In this document: positions 59,578 to 64,000 of the stretch, piece after piece | Position numbering within the stretch: the first letter of the stretch is position 1 | Layout of the letters: the number at the start of each line of letters is the position of its first letter | Assembly: GCF_009831235.1 (NCBI RefSeq) | Contig: NZ_WUUL01000007.1 | Span: 124,001 to 188,000, forward strand | DNA: 64,000 nt | Origin: Shimazuella alba | GTDB taxonomy: Bacteria > Bacillota > Bacilli > Thermoactinomycetales > Thermoactinomycetaceae | Direction of reading: 5' to 3' | Notes under the pieces: generated by a model | Database searches by the model: none | Seen by the model: only the letters and a program-made list of their open reading frames with translations | What the model was told of the DNA's origin: nothing | Program-made: the position numbers and the translations under genes

Positions 59578-61914
59578 ATGCAAGAGCAAAATTATATACA
59601 GGTGTCTACCAAGAAAAAAAGCAGCAAACTAAGAATCCTCTTGGTTACACTTTATGTCATATTAACCCTCGTCTTAATTGCAGCAATTGCAGTAATAGGC
59701 GTTGGGTCTGGAATCGTGTCCGCCTACACAAAGGATGAGAAAGCCCGTACCAAAAAAGACTTTGATGAATCACTTAATGGTTGGTCTGAAACGAGTTATG
59801 CATACTTCCGTGATGCAAATAGTGGTCAGCCAAAATTAATCGGTGCCATGCACAATGAGCAAGACCGTGTGTTGGTACGAAAACTATCTGACGTGAATCA
59901 ATTGTTATTGGATGCCGTATTATCAACGGAAGACAGAGATTTTTATTCTCATAATGGAATTGTACCTACCTCTATCTTGCGTGCTGCCATGCAACAAGTA
60001 ACTGGCAGTGAGGTAACGACAGGTGGTAGTACATTAACACAACAGTTAGTGAAAAACGAAATCTTAGGGAACCGAGATAAATCCTTTGAACGTAAAACAC
60101 TAGAAATTGTCAACGCATTGCGTCTGGAAAACTACTATTCCAAAGAAGAAATCTTTGTCAGTTATCTCAACAGTGTTTATTTTGGAAAAGGTGCCAATGG
60201 AAAACACATGTATGGGGTAATGGCTGCTGCAAAAGGTCTGTTTAACAAAGATGCCAAAAATTTAACGCTAGCAGAAGCAGCTTATATCGGTGGAATGGCT
60301 CAACGTCCAAATGCATACAATCCTTTTACTTTTAGTGATGAAAAGAAGAAGCAAGAAAATATCAAGCTCGGCAAAAAACGAATGAAACTTGTACTCGATA
60401 ACATGGTGGTCAATAAAAAAATCACCGCAAAGCAGCGGGATGAAGCTGCCAAATACGATATCACCAAATCATTTGCAAAACCGAGTGATTTCAAAAATGC
60501 GTACGCGACTTATCCATTTGTGATCTCTGCAATCGAGAGCGAGGCCATTAAAACGTTACAAGAGATGGATAAAAAATACCATCCAGAAGAAGCAAAAGAT
60601 AGAACCTATAAATACTATACCGATAAAGTCCGTGTGGGCGGTTTGAAAATTTATTCTACTGTCGATCAAGCACTTTATGACAATATGAATAAATCCGTGG
60701 AAGGAATCGACTTTCCCCGTAAAAAGATTAATGGAAAATTGATTCGAGAACAGATCGGTGCTGTCATGGTAGAAAACAAATCTGGAGCAGTCCTCTCTTT
60801 CTTTGCAGGAACAGACTTTGAGGAAAACCAAAAAGACCATGCTTTTGATGCTGAAAACCAACCAGGTTCTGCGATGAAACCATTATTAGCATATGGTCCT
60901 GCCATCAACGAAGGAGTTATTTCACCCAACTCCATCATTGTCGATGAACCAATCAACAAAGAGTACAGTTCTGCTGTCTATCGTAACTCCAATCGTAAGT
61001 ATAGTGGGCCAGTTACTGCTACCAGAGCATTGCAGTTCTCGTATAATATACCAGCTATTAAAGTATTCCGCGCTACACAGAGTAAACTGGGAAGACAAAA
61101 AGTATTTGACTACATCAGAGCAATGGGAATGCCTCCTCATGAAAAAGATGGAGAAGCACTCGTACTCGGTGGTGCAACTTACGGGTATACCGTAGAACAA
61201 ATGACTGGTGCATATGCCATGATTGCCAACAATGGTCAATTTAATAAACCACACCTAATCTCGAAAATTACCGACTCTCAAGGAAATGTGATCTTCGATT
61301 ATGCAAAAGAACATGCACCAAAAGAAGTATTTTCCCCACAAACTGCTTATCAACTCACGAAGATGATGAAGACAGTTGTAGATGCTGGAACAGCAGCAAG
61401 TTCTATTGGGCAGATCGGTGGCTACAATATTGCTGGTAAAACCGGTACAACTACCAGCGAATACGATCTTTGGTTTGTTGGATACACTCCAGAAGTGTCC
61501 CTCGGGGTATGGTCGGGCTTTGATTACAACAAAAAAGGCGATCAGAACTTAGCAAAAACGGCTTGGGTCAAACTGTTTAAAGCAGCAGCATCTACCAACC
61601 CAACACTTATTCCAAAAGGGTCGAATTTCCAAAACCCTGGTGGATCATCCGGTGAAAAATGTTTTGAATGTAATCGAAAAACCCCTGCATCGTCCGATTC
61701 GAATAAATCAAATGATAATAATCAACAAAAAGAAAAAAAGCAGGAAAAAGAGAAAAAAGAACAAAAAGAGGCAAATATCACTCCTCCATCCAATCAAAAT
61801 ACGAAAGAAAAACAGAAAGAGACACAAGAAACAACCACTGAAGAACCTAAAAAAAATGATGGACAAATTATTCCTAGTGCTGGGGAAAAACGAAAAGAAG
61901 ATGATCAAACATAA
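59578..61914 (+). CDS. Class A penicillin-binding protein, copy 2
   Basis: 778 residues from ATG 59578 after GGAGGGGAATCGGAGAA; the upstream part of the frame is promoter DNA with a TATAAT box. TM anchor about 20-45. GT51 motif STEDRDFYSHNGIVPTSIL...GSEVTTGGSTLTQQLVKN. Transpeptidase motifs QPGSAMKPLL (Ser as SxxK: SAMK), SYN in QFSYNIPA, and KTGTTTSEYDLW. C-terminal tail rich in Lys, Glu, Asn and Gln. Very close to copy 3. Role as for copy 1. Confidence 0.95.
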   Translation: MQEQNYIQVSTKKKSSKLRILLVTLYVILTLVLIAAIAVIGVGSGIVSAYTKDEKARTKKDFDESLNGWSETSYAYFRDANSGQPKLIGAMHNEQDRVLVRKLSDVNQLLLDAVLSTEDRDFYSHNGIVPTSILRAAMQQVTGSEVTTGGSTLTQQLVKNEILGNRDKSFERKTLEIVNALRLENYYSKEEIFVSYLNSVYFGKGANGKHMYGVMAAAKGLFNKDAKNLTLAEAAYIGGMAQRPNAYNPFTFSDEKKKQENIKLGKKRMKLVLDNMVVNKKITAKQRDEAAKYDITKSFAKPSDFKNAYATYPFVISAIESEAIKTLQEMDKKYHPEEAKDRTYKYYTDKVRVGGLKIYSTVDQALYDNMNKSVEGIDFPRKKINGKLIREQIGAVMVENKSGAVLSFFAGTDFEENQKDHAFDAENQPGSAMKPLLAYGPAINEGVISPNSIIVDEPINKEYSSAVYRNSNRKYSGPVTATRALQFSYNIPAIKVFRATQSKLGRQKVFDYIRAMGMPPHEKDGEALVLGGATYGYTVEQMTGAYAMIANNGQFNKPHLISKITDSQGNVIFDYAKEHAPKEVFSPQTAYQLTKMMKTVVDAGTAASSIGQIGGYNIAGKTGTTTSEYDLWFVGYTPEVSLGVWSGFDYNKKGDQNLAKTAWVKLFKAAASTNPTLIPKGSNFQNPGGSSGEKCFECNRKTPASSDSNKSNDNNQQKEKKQEKEKKEQKEANITPPSNQNTKEKQKETQETTTEEPKKNDGQIIPSAGEKRKEDDQT

Positions 61915-61927
61915 TAGCTTTAAAAAA

Positions 61928-61957
61928 CTTCCTTCTCAAACAATTAGAAGGAAGTAT
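61928..61957 (+). terminator. Terminator behind PBP copy 2
   Basis: ACTTCCTTCT/AGAAGGAAGT with T5 at the end. Confidence 0.8.
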
Positions 61958-62149
61958 TTTTATGAAGACAAAAATTGTTCAATTTCATAAAAACGTCACC
62001 ATTATTGTTAAATCCCATAGCAAAAAAGACGAAAGTAATAGAGAAGATTCACTTCTGATTGAAAAAAAAACATTGTCACAAGATATCTATAAATGTAATC
62101 ATTACCTCTTGTGTTATAATTCGTACATATGGGGAGGGGAATTGGGCTA

Positions 62150-64000
62150 ATGCATGAGCAAAAAAATACACAGGTGCCCACCAAGAAAAAACGCAGCAAA
62201 CTAAAAATCCTCTTGGTCACACTTTATGTCATATTAACCCTCATCTTAGTTACAGCAGTTGCAGTATTAGGTGTTGGGGCTGGAATCGTGTCTGCTTTCA
62301 CAAAAGACGAAAAAATAAGGACCAAAAAAGATTATGATCCACAATTAAAAGGTTGGTCCGAGACGAGTTATGCATACTTCCGTGATGCAAATAGTGGTCA
62401 GCCAAAATTAATCGGTGCCATGCATAACGAGAAAGACCGTGTGTTGGTACGAAAGCTAACTGATGTGAGTCCAAGTTTATTGGATGCATTATTATCAACA
62501 GAAGACAGAGAATTTTATTCCCATAATGGAATTGTACCTAGCTCTATCTTGCGTGCTTCTATGCAACAAGTGACTGGCAGTGAGGTAACGACAGGTGGTA
62601 GTACGTTAACACAACAGTTAGTAAAAATCGAAATTCTAGGGAACCGAGACAAATCCTTTGAACGTAAAGCACTAGAAATTGTCAACTCATTGCGTCTGGA
62701 AAAATACTATTCCAAAGAAGAAATCTTTGTCAGTTATCTCAACAGTGTTTATTTTGGAAAAGGTGCCAATGGAAAACACATGTATGGAGTAATGGCTGCC
62801 GCAAGAGGCCTGTTTAACAAAAATGCCAAAGATTTAACGCTTGCAGAAGCAGCTTATATCGGTGGAATGGCTCAACGTCCAAATGCATACAATCCTTTTA
62901 CTTTTAGTGATGAAAAGAAGAAACAAGAAAATATCAAGCTCGGCAAAAAACGAATGAAACTTGTACTCGATAACATGGTGGTCAATAAAAAAATCACCGC
63001 AAAGCAGCGGGATGAAGCTGCCAAATACGATATCACCAAATCATTTGCAAAACCGAGTGATTTCAAAAATGCGTACGCGACTTATCCATTTGTAATCTCT
63101 GCAATCGAGAGCGAGGCCATTAAAACGTTACAAGAGTTGGATAAAAAATACCATCCAGAAGAAGCAAAAGATAGATCTTATAAATACTATACCGATAGAG
63201 TCCGTGTGGGCGGCTTGAAAATTTATTCTACTGTCGATCAAGCACTTTATGACAATATGAATAAATCCGTAGAAGGAATCGACTTCCCCCGTAAGAAAAT
63301 CAATGGAAGAATGGTTCGTGAACAAATTGGTGCTGTGATGGTGGAAAATAAATCTGGAGCAGTCCTCTCTTTCTTCGCAGGAACAGACTTTGAGGAAAAC
63401 CAAAAAGACCATGCCTTAGATGCACAAAATCAACCAGGTTCTGCTATGAAGCCATTATTATCCTATGGTCCTGGTATCAACGAAGGAGTTATTTCATCTA
63501 ACTCCATCATTGTTGATGAGCCAGTTAACAAAGAGTATAGTTCTGCTGTTTATCGAAACTCCAATGGTAAGTATAGTGGACCAGTTACTGCTACCAGAGC
63601 ATTGCAGTTCTCCTATAATATCCCTGCTATCAAGGTATTTCGTGCCACACAGAGTAAACTAGGAAGACAAAAAGTATTTGATTACATCAGAGCCATGGGA
63701 ATGCCTCCTCATAAAAATGACGGAGAAGCGCTTGTACTCGGTGGCGCAACCTATGGATATACCGTAGAACAAATGACTGGTGCATATGCGATGATTGCCA
63801 ACAATGGTCAATTTAATAAACCACATCTAATCTCAAAAATTACCGATTCTCAAGGAAATGTAATCTTTGATTATGCAAAAGAGCATGCATCAAAAGAAGT
63901 ATTTTCCCCACAAACTGCTTATCAACTCACGAAGATGATGAAGACAGTGGTAGATGGAGGAACAGCAGCAAGTTCTATCGGACAGATCGGCGGCTATAAT
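62150..64000 (+). CDS. Class A penicillin-binding protein, copy 3 (cut by window end)
   Basis: ATG 62150 after GGGGAGGGGAATTGGGCTA. The frame is open to the window edge (about 617 residues seen). Same order of motifs as copy 2: STEDREFYSHNGIVPSSIL, GSEVTTGGSTLTQQLVK, then QPGSAMKPLL and QFSYNIPA. The upstream promoter region also resembles that of copy 2 (GTTATAATTCGTA), so the unit was duplicated with its promoter. The active-site KTG motif falls beyond the end. Confidence 0.93.
   Translation, partial: MHEQKNTQVPTKKKRSKLKILLVTLYVILTLILVTAVAVLGVGAGIVSAFTKDEKIRTKKDYDPQLKGWSETSYAYFRDANSGQPKLIGAMHNEKDRVLVRKLTDVSPSLLDALLSTEDREFYSHNGIVPSSILRASMQQVTGSEVTTGGSTLTQQLVKIEILGNRDKSFERKALEIVNSLRLEKYYSKEEIFVSYLNSVYFGKGANGKHMYGVMAAARGLFNKNAKDLTLAEAAYIGGMAQRPNAYNPFTFSDEKKKQENIKLGKKRMKLVLDNMVVNKKITAKQRDEAAKYDITKSFAKPSDFKNAYATYPFVISAIESEAIKTLQELDKKYHPEEAKDRSYKYYTDRVRVGGLKIYSTVDQALYDNMNKSVEGIDFPRKKINGRMVREQIGAVMVENKSGAVLSFFAGTDFEENQKDHALDAQNQPGSAMKPLLSYGPGINEGVISSNSIIVDEPVNKEYSSAVYRNSNGKYSGPVTATRALQFSYNIPAIKVFRATQSKLGRQKVFDYIRAMGMPPHKNDGEALVLGGATYGYTVEQMTGAYAMIANNGQFNKPHLISKITDSQGNVIFDYAKEHASKEVFSPQTAYQLTKMMKTVVDGGTAASSIGQIGGYN

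Noticed and set aside
1-64000. CRISPR arrays, tRNA or rRNA genes, integrase genes, restriction or toxin pairs
   Set aside because: No regularly spaced repeats, no tRNA or rRNA sequence patterns and no integrase were seen. The only antitoxin-like gene is a frameshifted remnant without a toxin.

Overview
The window looks like chromosome of a low-G+C, spore-forming member of the Bacillales. Housekeeping genes are AT-rich. Sporulation genes (spoVAC, spoVAD, CotF-type coat proteins), a tyrS T-box, YlaN, YugN, YtsP and rpsD all fit this. A Thermoactinomycetaceae-type host (for example the Shimazuella group) is my guess from overall flavour; the sequence does not prove it.

Layout. 0-6 kb: small genes, an IS4/IS231-type element carrying a passenger gene, and a TetR-controlled glycerophosphodiesterase. 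6.8-10.4 kb: a two-component system and a membrane-protein gene with an in-frame stop. 10.8-13.2 kb: a formaldehyde/alcohol dehydrogenase between two sets of YraG/YraF-like coat proteins. 13.4-17.2 kb: an XRE regulator with three evenly spaced operators, then a small protein / radical SAM / CYTH operon that meets a truncated HTH-TPR regulator head to head. 17.6-26.3 kb: RidA, an MFS efflux pump with MarR, and an AraC regulator with a secreted GH3 beta-glucosidase. 26.7-36 kb: SpoVA genes, a G+C-rich hairpin array, a CBS protein, an M20 amidohydrolase, a NYN nuclease, a Ca2+/H+ exchanger and YlaN. 37-44.6 kb: an XRE/DUF2975 pair, an HTH-TPR regulator with tiny peptide ORFs, an alpha/beta hydrolase and an M29 aminopeptidase. 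44.7-56.6 kb: ytsP, a DAACS symporter, NUDIX, a thioesterase, trmB, rpsD, an ABC exporter and tyrS with its T-box. 57-64 kb: three tandem class A penicillin-binding proteins, the last cut by the window end.

The most striking feature is a set of about 17 small genes (47-170 codons) scattered singly or in short tandem runs between ordinary genes. Most are clearly richer in G+C than the host, use GAG/AAG/CTG/ATC-type codons, have their own AT-rich promoter-like lead, and end at a strong G+C-rich hairpin, usually without a U-tract. I recognise none of the products. Several form paralogue pairs that share the terminal hairpin, one pair is a tandem duplication that copied part of the neighbouring host gene, and one lies inside the IS element. 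They look like a dispersed family of acquired single-gene cassettes. They interrupt an otherwise familiar ytsP-rpsD-tyrS neighbourhood.

A second lead is the operon of a small conserved protein, a MoaA-like radical SAM enzyme and a CYTH phosphohydrolase. Its small protein has a paralogue at 41.7 kb, and both copies lie near HTH-TPR regulators that are followed by tiny peptide ORFs with good ribosome binding sites. This suggests peptide-sensing control of a modification or nucleotide-related pathway. Function is inferred, and several genes at both loci are broken.
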